A stretch of DNA of 5,942 nucleotides from Cyclobacteriaceae bacterium (lineage in GTDB: Bacteria > Bacteroidota > Bacteroidia > Cytophagales > Cyclobacteriaceae). Within the stretch, counting starts at the first letter, position 1. Every line of letters starts with the position of its first letter. Below the pieces are notes generated by a model. That model ran no database searches. It saw nothing but the letters and a program-made list of their open reading frames with translations, and had not been told where the DNA came from. Both the position numbers and the translations under genes were made by a program. Below are positions 1-5,942 of the stretch, piece by piece. The DNA lies in assembly GCA_025455445.1 (NCBI GenBank), contig JALOMN010000453.1:1-5942 (forward strand), given 5' to 3'.

Positions 1-31
1 GAGGTTCATCTTCAATGATAAGAATTTTCAT
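1..31 (-). CDS. Response regulator, N-terminal fragment (partial at window edge)
   Basis: Only the first ten codons lie in the window, and they read MKILIIEDEP on the minus strand. This is the typical first beta-strand and acidic pocket of a CheY-like receiver domain: a hydrophobic ILII strand followed by the E-D pair that helps bind magnesium. The ATG (31..29) overlaps the TGA stop of the upstream histidine kinase (30..28) as ATGA, so the two are almost certainly translationally coupled partners. Regulators paired with LytS-type kinases usually carry a C-terminal LytTR DNA-binding domain. That part is outside the window, so the LytTR assignment is inference from the partner. Confidence 0.85.
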   Translation of the reverse strand, partial: MKILIIEDEP

Positions 32-1083
32 AATGCGGATAACACGGGCAAAACTACACTGAACAATTTCTCAGACTCCTTCACGACTACAGGATTATCG
101 GTAAGAAATGAATATCGCCTTTTGATATTCTCCAAACCAAGTCCGTTGGATTCTTCCGGCAGCACATTCTTCCGATTCAATGAGTTTTCAACAACCAGGT
201 TCTTTCCTTCTCGTGTGATATGAATAGTAAGCGGGTCGTCCTCCGAAATCACGTTATGCTTGATAGCGTTTTCAACGAGCATTTGGAGTGCCAAAGGAGC
301 AACGGTACCTTTTAAATCACCCAGGTTCATTTCTACCTTTAGCTTATTGCCAAATCGTATCTGTTGCAAATACAAATACGATTTTAAAAAGTGAACTTCT
401 TCCTCCAGGGGCACCACTTCTTTGCCGCGACTATCCAACACATACCGATATACTTCCGAAAGTTGCTTTATAAACTTCACGGCCTTTTCCTGATCCTCAT
501 ATACCAGGTTAGAAAGCGCATTCAAACTGTTAAAAAGAAAATGTGGATTTACCTGGCTCTTTAAACTTTCATAATGCGCCTTTATACTCTCACGTTTTGA
601 AGTTTCAGCATCGATAGCCGACTGGCGCCAGTTGAGCAAAAAAGAGCGGCTTGTCATAAACATAGAAATGATTGTGGTGATGATAATACTGGAATACAGA
701 AATCCTCTCATATCATCCGAAACATTAAAATTAAACGCCCACCGATAAAACCATACCAATGCATAAACTGAAGCAATGGTATAGATGAGCATAGCCACAA
801 TACCCACCACTAGCCTAAAGCCTGGATTTTCCTGCCATGATATTCTAGTATCTATCCATTGGCTGAGATAAGCGTTGCCAAGCCAAAGAGATAACCATAT
901 CAAACAGGTAAAGCTTGCTACTTTAATTAAAATGGATGCAGACCAATCCTGACCTGAGGAGATAATGATGGTCATTGCCACACCGGCTATTACCAACCAA
1001 AGTGCTATCCTCCACGACTCTCTGAAAAATACAATCATCGGTATGAATAAATATGGTTGAAATTTACTACGAATGAGTTGCAT
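28..1083 (-). CDS. LytS/YehU-type membrane sensor histidine kinase
   Basis: Inner-membrane sensor kinase of 351 residues expected to phosphorylate the regulator encoded next to it. The N-terminal half holds about four hydrophobic segments (roughly residues 26-42, 51-70, 91-113 and 128-147) with no large extracytoplasmic domain, so the signal is probably sensed in or at the membrane. A short helical linker (about 152-174) leads to the His_kinase (PF06580-type) dimerisation box, SQVNPHFLFNSLNAL, whose His181 is the likely phosphoacceptor. The ATPase part shows an N-box, LVENAIKHN (269-277), and a G-box, NGLGLENIKRRY (313-324), so all main motifs look intact. The ATG at 1083 is preceded by an in-frame stop four codons upstream, with no Shine-Dalgarno motif. 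It lies 51 bp after the TPR-like gene and ends in an ATGA overlap with the regulator gene. The stimulus cannot be deduced. Confidence 0.93.
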   Translation of the reverse strand: MQLIRSKFQPYLFIPMIVFFRESWRIALWLVIAGVAMTIIISSGQDWSASILIKVASFTCLIWLSLWLGNAYLSQWIDTRISWQENPGFRLVVGIVAMLIYTIASVYALVWFYRWAFNFNVSDDMRGFLYSSIIITTIISMFMTSRSFLLNWRQSAIDAETSKRESIKAHYESLKSQVNPHFLFNSLNALSNLVYEDQEKAVKFIKQLSEVYRYVLDSRGKEVVPLEEEVHFLKSYLYLQQIRFGNKLKVEMNLGDLKGTVAPLALQMLVENAIKHNVISEDDPLTIHITREGKNLVVENSLNRKNVLPEESNGLGLENIKRRYSFLTDNPVVVKESEKLFSVVLPVLSAL

Positions 1084-1134
1084 AAAAAACTTTTAGTAAG
1101 TCGTGGAGAATTCTCTATCCAATCATTCCATTGT

Positions 1135-1773
1135 TCAGTTGCAATTTTTTACCAGTGATTGCGCCATTTGTTTTCCCCAAACCGGAGCAAGTTTATTTTC
1201 AGTGGGTGGCACAGATTCAAAAAGTGCTAATGCACTCTTTGCAGATTCGCACGCCTCGGTAGGTGCCTGGTTAAAAAAACGGGCAGTACCAAATTGCATT
1301 TGTGACATGAGCATGAGGGCACGCGGATTATTGGGGTTCATTCCCAATGCTTTTCCAAATGTTTGCATGGCCAACCCTGAATATTGCTGGCCGCGCGATG
1401 CCGGATCAACAGTTACGCGCATCATATGCACAAATCCTTCCAGCGCCACCAGTTCAGACTCTGCCGGTGCAATTGCCCTTCCTTTTTCAATGGCGGCAAG
1501 GGCTAAATCCAGATAACTATCTTTTTTTACTGCCTCCTGCTCAAGATTCATCTTCATAATATTTCCGAAGGCACTGTAATAGTATGGTTCCCATTTTGTT
1601 TTTTCGGCAGCTGCTATGCGATCCAATGCATTTACTGCAGATTGATATTCTTCCATGCTCTTGGCTGTGTAAACCGCATTGATTTGTTTTGCCATTTGCT
1701 CATAATACTTGTCGTCACTTGCCCACGAAGTGCCAGCAATAAAAAGTGCGAAAAAGAAAGTGATAGTTTTCAT
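1135..1773 (-). CDS. Exported TPR-like protein
   Basis: A 212-residue protein with a clear Sec signal peptide: a Lys after the Met, a hydrophobic stretch to about residue 15 and a probable cleavage after SWA (residue 18), giving a periplasmic product. The mature part is alpha-helical with TPR-like helix pairs, best seen around 85-118 (ALAAIEKGRAIAPAESELVA) and 136-165 (GKALGMNPNNPRALMLMSQM). Overall it resembles a common but poorly characterised Bacteroidota family of about 200-residue secreted TPR-like proteins; this is recognition by eye. Two cysteines, 175 and 211, could form a disulfide near the C terminus. No catalytic motif is visible, so a scaffolding or partner-binding role is inferred. 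It sits between the TonB-dependent receptor and the histidine kinase, 58 bp after the present receptor stop. The ATG at 1773 has an A-rich leader and no Shine-Dalgarno motif. Confidence 0.82.
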   Translation of the reverse strand: MKTITFFFALFIAGTSWASDDKYYEQMAKQINAVYTAKSMEEYQSAVNALDRIAAAEKTKWEPYYYSAFGNIMKMNLEQEAVKKDSYLDLALAAIEKGRAIAPAESELVALEGFVHMMRVTVDPASRGQQYSGLAMQTFGKALGMNPNNPRALMLMSQMQFGTARFFNQAPTEACESAKSALALFESVPPTENKLAPVWGKQMAQSLVKNCN

Positions 1774-1803
1774 ATTAGTTAATTGTTAGTTGTTGTTTTA
1801 TAA

Positions 1804-1887
1804 TTAGAGATTGGGGAGTTGGTTGATGGATTTATTTTTTGAAATGGTGATAAACACACCCAGAAAAAGAAAACGCGGAGCAGCCTG
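1804..1887 (-). pseudogene. Displaced native 3' end of the TonB-dependent receptor gene
   Basis: Read in the frame one base beyond the receptor frame, this stretch encodes QAAPRFLFLGVFITISKNK followed by SINQLPNL and a TAA at 1806..1804. That is the usual C-terminal signature of Bacteroidota TonB-dependent receptors: a P-A-x-R-F motif and a terminal strand FLFLGVFITIS with alternating hydrophobics. It has no start codon of its own, and a TAG lies just upstream in this frame. It is therefore the original receptor tail, now out of frame. With it restored, the gap to the TPR-like gene would shrink from 58 to 30 bp. Confidence is high that the frame is the ancestral one; whether the lesion is biological is open. 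Confidence 0.8.
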
Positions 1888-3889
1888 CTAAAAGGTTAGT
1901 GCAGGAAGCATAGATAATAAGGTTGTTCTTAGGCAAGTATGCTATGTTGGCACTCAAGTCCTGGTAAGAAGGTGTTTTATCTGAAAGAAATTCTGAAGTA
2001 GTTTTATTCGGATTGAAGTATGTGCGACCGCTGCTGTAACTATAAGTAAAACCCAGTTGTGATTTTATTTCTTTGACAAAGTGTTTATATACGACTGAAA
2101 AATTATGTCGTGAGGCAAATGTGGGCACTGCCGATGTAGGGTAATATAGGTAATCACGTTCGGTATCGAGGAAAGAATAAGAAACCCAGTAATCTACATT
2201 TCTTAGCGTTTCATTATCGCGCCAGAAAAGTTCTACACCCTTTGCATAACCCGAACCGCTGTTGGTTAAGCGATTTGTATTTCCATTTTCAAACTTTACC
2301 AGGTCTGCGTATTTTTTGTAATAAGTTTCTACCCGAAATGTTTTACGATCTGTTACTATCTGGTAATTGAGAATTAAATGATCTGCCCTTTCAGAACTTA
2401 CTTGTGTGTTTACTCTCGTATATTGATTTTGTGCTGATTGACGGAAAGTGCCGTATGCCAGTGAAAACTGTCCGCGCTTGCCCGGTTTATAAGCCAGTGA
2501 CAACCTGGGATCAACTCCTGTTTGACTGTTTAACCCATTGTGTTCAATCCGGGCACCTGCTTTCACCACAAAGTGATTACTGGCAAAATATTCAGCCTCA
2601 GCAAAAGCAACCGTGAGTGGCTCCGTAAAAGAAACCGATTCCATTTCGTTGGCAGTTTCATTGAATTGTGCCGCTGAATAGAAACGATCGATACGTTCAC
2701 CGCCAAAACGAATTTCAATCTGATCCGACAAGGTGTTCTCAAATACAAGTTTGGCGTGAATACCCTTTTCCAAATCTTCCAGTGGCTTGCCTGCCAGCAT
2801 TACTTCATTTTTGTTGTATGACCAGGATACACCACCCCGCACTGACCAATTATAATTGAGTGATTGCTGATACGAACCATTTCCATATCCATACCGGTTG
2901 GTAAGATCATATTGAAACTTATCGGATGGATTCTCTATAGCATGAATATTTTGTGAGAATGAAGTGCTGTTGAAATTGCCATAGAATTTCATGATGCCAT
3001 CTTTCCCAACTTTTTGCCGATAGGCTCCGCTTGATTCAAATGACACCGGAGGAGTAATCCAGTCTATCTCCTGGTTTATCAACCCGAAATAAGGTCGCAA
3101 ATCAGTATAGCCCACTTTGGCCGACAAAGAAGATCGCTGCCATGCCTGGGTGTGCGCTACATCGGCACCGACAGATATAATTCCAATGTCTGTCTGGTTC
3201 ATTTCGGCAATGTCTTTTGAATTCAACACCAATGCAGATGATAATGCCTGGCCATATTCTGCGGAGTAGCCTCCGGTGCTGAAGCTAGTGCCCTTAAACA
3301 TAAAGGGCAAAAATCTTCCGCGCGAAGGTGTGTTCGGTGCCGAGGGTCCATAGGCATCAAGCACCACCATGCCATCAATAAAGGTGCGAGTTTCGCTTCC
3401 ATCCCCTCCGCGCACAAACAGACGGCCGCTCTCTCCTACCTTTTGTGTGCCGGGCAATGTGTTGAGGGCTCCGGCAATATCAGCAGTGGCTCCGGCTGTA
3501 GTAGCAATATCTACCGCTTTGAGGATTGTTCTGCGCTTTTCTTCACCGGCTGTAAATGAGCCGGCAGAAATCACCACTCCATCCAACTGATTAATCTCTT
3601 CCTTTAGTAAAATGATGAGCTTGATCGGTTGTCCGCTTAACTCAACCTGTTGCTCAATAGGCTTATATCCCACAAAAGTGGCAAGAAGAATATGTGTTCC
3701 TTTTTCATCGGTAATGAAAGAAAAACTTCCATCGGCTGACGAACTGGTGCCATCATAGGAATCTTTAATAAAAATATTCGCGCCAATGATGGGTGCTCCT
3801 GTTTCATCCTGCACCTTGCCTTCAATGCGGGTTTGACTGAAAGCGGCAGTAGTAAAAATTATCTGGAAGAATAAAATGATTGCTTTCAT
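1832..3889 (-). CDS. TonB-dependent outer-membrane receptor, C terminus frameshifted
   Basis: Outer-membrane beta-barrel for TonB-energised uptake; the substrate is unknown. I chose the ATG at 3889 (685 residues) because it gives a standard signal peptide, MKAIILFFQIIFTTAAFSQ; a GTG two codons earlier is possible. Residues about 20-97 are a carboxypeptidase-regulatory-like domain (GKVQDETGAPIIGANIFI, then DGSFSF and FVGYKP). The stretch LDGVVISAG (102-110) fits a TonB-box position. The plug spans about 115-225 and includes ALNTLPGTQKVGESGRLFVRG, FIDGM and GGYSAEYGQALSS. The remainder is barrel, with alternating aromatic strands. It is not SusC-sized, and no SusD follows. After TNLL (codon ending at 1889) the last 18 residues are atypical, while the expected terminal strand is encoded in another frame at 1804-1887. 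A segment therefore seems to have been lost with a frame change. Whether the product inserts in the membrane is doubtful. It is the first gene of the minus-strand series. Confidence 0.88.
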   Translation of the reverse strand: MKAIILFFQIIFTTAAFSQTRIEGKVQDETGAPIIGANIFIKDSYDGTSSSADGSFSFITDEKGTHILLATFVGYKPIEQQVELSGQPIKLIILLKEEINQLDGVVISAGSFTAGEEKRRTILKAVDIATTAGATADIAGALNTLPGTQKVGESGRLFVRGGDGSETRTFIDGMVVLDAYGPSAPNTPSRGRFLPFMFKGTSFSTGGYSAEYGQALSSALVLNSKDIAEMNQTDIGIISVGADVAHTQAWQRSSLSAKVGYTDLRPYFGLINQEIDWITPPVSFESSGAYRQKVGKDGIMKFYGNFNSTSFSQNIHAIENPSDKFQYDLTNRYGYGNGSYQQSLNYNWSVRGGVSWSYNKNEVMLAGKPLEDLEKGIHAKLVFENTLSDQIEIRFGGERIDRFYSAAQFNETANEMESVSFTEPLTVAFAEAEYFASNHFVVKAGARIEHNGLNSQTGVDPRLSLAYKPGKRGQFSLAYGTFRQSAQNQYTRVNTQVSSERADHLILNYQIVTDRKTFRVETYYKKYADLVKFENGNTNRLTNSGSGYAKGVELFWRDNETLRNVDYWVSYSFLDTERDYLYYPTSAVPTFASRHNFSVVYKHFVKEIKSQLGFTYSYSSGRTYFNPNKTTSEFLSDKTPSYQDLSANIAYLPKNNLIIYASCTNLLAGCSAFSFSGCVYHHFKK

Positions 3890-3916
3890 AAACACATTTT
3901 TGCCGATTACACGGTA

Positions 3917-3941
3917 AAAGTGTGAGGCTAAGCCCGACTTT
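3917..3941 (-). other. Imperfect hairpin in the receptor leader
   Basis: The outer arms AAAGT (3917-3921) and ACTTT (3937-3941) pair, and inside them GGC-TAA-GCC forms a three-base-pair stem with a three-base loop, separated by an unequal internal loop. It lies about 30-50 bases upstream of the receptor start, so it could fold in the 5' leader of that mRNA. The stem is short and interrupted and may be chance. Confidence 0.2.
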
Positions 3942-4025
3942 AATAAAAGGAGTTACTGAAGTGTGGAATTTAAGATTGATATTAAATGAATTAATAACGC
4001 TCAGTTCTTTTAACAGTAACTGCCA

Positions 4026-4039
4026 AGAAATGGATTTCT
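4026..4039. promoter_or_regulatory. Palindrome AGAAAT-GG-ATTTCT, possible operator
   Basis: A perfect inverted repeat with 6-bp arms and a 2-bp centre lies 53 bp upstream of the plus-strand start and about 140 bp upstream of the receptor start. The size and symmetry would suit a dimeric DNA-binding protein, but one short palindrome in AT-rich DNA is weak evidence. No binding protein can be named. Confidence 0.25.
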
Positions 4040-4058
4040 GGTTTTCAAAGTCAATACT

Positions 4059-4072
4059 GAATTATTAAATTC
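4059..4072. repeat. AT-rich inverted repeat GAATT-ATTA-AATTC
   Basis: Perfect 5-bp arms around a 4-bp centre, 20 bp upstream of the ATG at 4093. It might overlap the promoter or leader of the plus-strand gene. In DNA this rich in A and T such a repeat is expected fairly often by chance. Confidence 0.18.
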
Positions 4073-4092
4073 GATTAATAAATGTTTAACCT

Positions 4093-5577
4093 ATGAGCTC
4101 ACGCACTTCTTTATCGATAATCGTGATACTATTGCTAAGCAGTTTGCTCTGTAATGGCAAACAAGCGGATGTTGTTGTCTTCGAGCATTCGATTCGCTGG
4201 ACCAACGAAAATAATTTTCCGCATTACTTAAAACTTCCGGATGTGCGTGAGCAGATTTTTACTCTCGTGGATAAAAGCCTTAAGGAAAAATTCCAATTCG
4301 AAACTTTGAGTGTTCCTTCCGAAGTGGAATATCGCGTGATTAACGGTTTTGGTAAGCCTAAGATAAGCTGGCCCAACTCCTCTGGCACGGATCGTTATCA
4401 GGTGGCTATTCTTTCTGCTATTACCCGTGGCACGAGCAACCTGAGCATGTTTTGGTCACTGACCGTAAGTGTGCGACATGCTGGAAAAATTATCTACAAT
4501 AAGGCGGTTAATCATGAACTTCTGCCCTACACAAACAGCTATTACATGAACCGCCAACGCTGGATGGAACAGCCGGAGTTTATTAACTTATTTACACAAC
4601 TGTTTGAGGAAGCCTTGGAGATTAAACAATCGCTGCCTGCTGAGTTATCTGTGAATTCGAAAGAGTCATGTATTCTCAAGGCAACCGACCTGATTCCAAC
4701 GAACGAGGAATACAATTTGTATGTAGCAGATTCTGTCATGGGAAAAGACCGGCATCGGATTTATCAATTGCGCAAAGACGACCAGACACTTCAAACTTAC
4801 ATTTATCGCATTAATGATTATGTAGAAGGTGTCTATAAAGAAAGTTTCGGATCAGCAGCATTAACATCTGTATTAGATGGCTTGGTGAATGGAAGTAGTA
4901 ATTTTAAAATTCCAATTCCGCGCACTTACTCAGTTCTTTGGAATACATTGGAATCATCATCAGGAAAAAAACAGGTGATAAGGGAATCGAGAGGCACCGA
5001 TCAGGCCAGTACCGATACACGAGAGACTTCACCCGTATATTTTTTTGAGGTAGCAGATATGCTGAATTTCAATAAAGACAAGATTTCATTTGCCTATTTC
5101 AAAGTACCTAATACCAACAATGAAGAATTAAGTAAAAGAAACTTCAGACCATCAGGAACCTATGGCACACTGGGCGTAACTACCACACACATACTTCGGG
5201 GTAAAAATGGTAATAATGATTTTGAATTACTTTATCCAGAGCAAGATGGCATTTTACTGATCACGTCAAATGAAAAACCAGTACTCGCCATGCCTATGAT
5301 TAATCAAAACAACAAAAGCCGGTATTTTTTTCATTTGAAGCTGGCTGATAAAAACAAATCCGTTTCAATCATGCCATTAGAAACAAATATTAATTCTGCT
5401 AATGCACAACGATACACACTGTTTAGTACAAAAGCATTTGAAAATGATGAAGTTATTAATTCTGTAAAACCTGTTAAGGTTGAAAAAACTAAGAAAAAGA
5501 AAAATGTTGAAAAGAAGAAAGCCGACAAATCAAAAAAGCATAAAAAATCAGACAAGAAAAAAAGTAAAAAGAAATAG
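4093..5577 (+). CDS. Exported protein of unknown function with lysine-rich C-terminal tail
   Basis: A 494-residue protein that I do not recognise. The N terminus has a signal-sequence pattern: Arg4, a hydrophobic core at about 8-19 and Cys20. The bases before the cysteine (SLL) fit a lipobox poorly, so lipoprotein status is uncertain. Residues about 26-185 look like one mixed alpha/beta domain (VVVFEHSIRW, GFGKPKISWP, aromatic YYMNRQRW), with amphipathic helices near 160-180. Residues about 190-450 look like a second, strand-rich region with DGILLITSNEKPVLAMP near 385-401. Residues 457-494 are a tail with 21 lysines of 38. No catalytic motif is visible. The ATG at 4093 is the first start after an in-frame TAA at 4087-4089. 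GC falls from about 47% (4501-4560) to about 33% (5221-5280). It precedes ndk by 9 bp, so the two are probably co-transcribed. Confidence 0.8.
   Translation: MSSRTSLSIIVILLLSSLLCNGKQADVVVFEHSIRWTNENNFPHYLKLPDVREQIFTLVDKSLKEKFQFETLSVPSEVEYRVINGFGKPKISWPNSSGTDRYQVAILSAITRGTSNLSMFWSLTVSVRHAGKIIYNKAVNHELLPYTNSYYMNRQRWMEQPEFINLFTQLFEEALEIKQSLPAELSVNSKESCILKATDLIPTNEEYNLYVADSVMGKDRHRIYQLRKDDQTLQTYIYRINDYVEGVYKESFGSAALTSVLDGLVNGSSNFKIPIPRTYSVLWNTLESSSGKKQVIRESRGTDQASTDTRETSPVYFFEVADMLNFNKDKISFAYFKVPNTNNEELSKRNFRPSGTYGTLGVTTTHILRGKNGNNDFELLYPEQDGILLITSNEKPVLAMPMINQNNKSRYFFHLKLADKNKSVSIMPLETNINSANAQRYTLFSTKAFENDEVINSVKPVKVEKTKKKKNVEKKKADKSKKHKKSDKKKSKKK
5461..5574 (+). other. Lysine-rich low-complexity tail-coding segment
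   Basis: The last 38 codons of the unknown exported protein encode 21 lysines in short runs (KKKK, KKK, KK) broken by Ser, Asp, Glu and Val. The DNA is a string of AAA and AAG codons with several A-runs, the longest seven A at 5557-5563. The resulting tail would be strongly cationic and disordered, suited to binding an anionic polymer such as lipopolysaccharide, teichoic-like glycan or nucleic acid; that role is inference. The A-runs also make the segment prone to slippage in replication or sequencing. Confidence 0.8.
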
Positions 5578-5580
5578 GAG
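5576..5580 (+). promoter_or_regulatory. Shine-Dalgarno AGGAG before ndk
   Basis: AGGAG overlaps the TAG stop of the preceding gene and is separated by six bases (TTATAC) from a TTG codon at 5587. The spacing is good. It supports TTG as the start of ndk, in a window where the other genes show no such motif. Confidence 0.6.
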
Positions 5581-5586
5581 TTATAC

Positions 5587-5942
5587 TTGAGTAACAAAAC
5601 ATTAGCAATAATAAAACCAGATGCAGTGAACGAAAATCACGTTGGTGAGATAATAACTATGATATGCAAAGCTGGATTTAAAGTTAAAGCATTAAAGATG
5701 ATTAAACTTTCAGAAGATGCAGCAAAAGCATTTTATGAAATTCATAAAGACAAACCTTTTTACGGTGAATTAGTTGAATATATGACATCCGGACCTTGCG
5801 TTCCTATTGCACTTGAAAAAGAAAATGCGGTAGAAGACTATTGAAAACTTATTGTTGCAACTAATCCCGCAAATGCTGATGAAGGAACAGTTAGAAAACT
5901 TTATGATATAATTGTTCTGTACAATGCTGTTCACGGTTCTGA
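5587..5942 (+). pseudogene. ndk: Nucleoside diphosphate kinase, interrupted by in-frame TGA; partial at window edge
   Basis: Ndk transfers the gamma-phosphate of ATP to nucleoside diphosphates through a phosphohistidine in the cytoplasm. The first 85 codons give a recognisable N-terminal part: IIKPDAV with Lys10, GEI, AGFKVKALKM, FYEIHKDKPFY with Phe58, EYMTSGP and EKENAVEDY. A TGA at 5842-5844 (codon 86) then stops translation. The same frame continues as [20 protein letters not shown] and NAVHGS, keeping Thr92, Arg103, Asn113 and the catalytic His116. Codon 86 aligns with a conserved nucleotide-binding arginine (Arg87 in E. coli numbering, from memory), so CGA or AGA to TGA is the simplest origin. 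Val90 replaces the usual Gly of the LIGATNP motif. The start is TTG at 5587. GC is about 32%, lower than the rest. About 20 or more further codons of the family length lie beyond the edge. Confidence 0.85.

Larger units (their letters stand above)
3890..4092. promoter_or_regulatory. Divergent intergenic region between receptor operon and the plus-strand pair
   Basis: About 200 bp, AT-rich especially from 3960 to 4092, lying between two divergently oriented genes. It should hold the promoters of both transcription units. I looked on both strands for the Bacteroidota sigma-A pattern (TTG or TTTG near -33 and TAnnTTTG near -7) and found only one-mismatch -7 candidates without a convincing -33 partner: TAAGATTG at 3971-3978 (plus) and TGACTTTG at 4046-4053 (minus). 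The region also contains the palindromes and the leader hairpin listed separately. No small ORF, tRNA or known riboswitch was recognised. Confidence 0.5.

Noticed and set aside
1084..1134. Possible terminator between the TPR-like gene and the kinase gene
   Set aside because: No GC-rich hairpin followed by a T-run on the minus strand was seen; the gap fits an operon.
1103..1516. Plus-strand ORF of 137 codons opposite the TPR-like gene
   Set aside because: It is antisense to a well-supported gene, with Cys- and Ala-rich sequence of no recognisable family.
3893..3895. GTG as the start of the receptor
   Set aside because: The ATG two codons later (3889) gives the cleaner signal peptide with a Lys directly after Met; GTG adds only two residues.
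3951..4021. 8-bp inverted repeat AGTTACTG (3951-3958) and CAGTAACT (4014-4021)
   Set aside because: With a 55-bp gap in a 200-bp AT-rich region such a pair is likely by chance, and the arms do not extend.
5575..5589. Readthrough of TAG fusing the unknown protein to Ndk
   Set aside because: The same-frame junction allows it, but the AGGAG motif before TTG and the very different fates of the two proteins (exported versus cytoplasmic) argue for separate translation.
5331..5597. Minus-strand ORF rich in Phe and Ser opposite the lysine-rich tail
   Set aside because: It is the antisense of AAA/AAG lysine codons (TTT/CTT), which keeps the opposite frame open. No start signal or family likeness.
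5842..5844. Reassigned genetic code in which TGA encodes an amino acid
   Set aside because: The kinase gene (ATGA overlap at 28-31) and the TPR-like gene (1135-1137) both end on TGA at natural family ends, so TGA acts as a stop in this organism.

Overview
The window looks like chromosome from a member of the Bacteroidota, probably a Cytophagales-type organism. The signs are a TonB-dependent receptor with an N-terminal carboxypeptidase-regulatory-like domain, a LytS-type histidine kinase paired with a response regulator, A/T-rich leaders mostly without Shine-Dalgarno motifs, and GC near 40% in the kinase gene. The genus cannot be read from the sequence.

Minus strand, read from about 3889 down to 1: a four-gene, probably co-transcribed series. 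It runs TonB-dependent outer-membrane receptor, then a small exported TPR-like protein, then a LytS/YehU-type membrane histidine kinase, then the first ten codons of its response regulator, which is cut by the window edge. Gaps are short (58 and 51 bp), and kinase and regulator overlap by 4 bp (ATGA). This suggests an envelope receptor, a periplasmic accessory protein and a two-component system expressed together.

Positions 3890-4092 are a divergent, AT-rich intergenic region with small palindromes but no convincing Bacteroidota promoter match. On the plus strand, 4093-5577 encodes an exported protein of unknown function with an extremely lysine-rich C-terminal tail. It is followed after 9 bp by ndk (nucleoside diphosphate kinase), which runs off the right edge.

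Two genes carry visible lesions. The receptor lacks a stretch near its C terminus and shifts frame there; the expected last beta-strand survives in another frame just downstream. The ndk reading frame is cut by a TGA exactly where the family has an active-site arginine, yet the downstream frame still encodes the remaining nucleotide-binding residues and the catalytic histidine. Either these are real decay or variants, or they are sequence/assembly errors; raw reads would decide. No RNA genes, CRISPR arrays or insertion sequences were seen.
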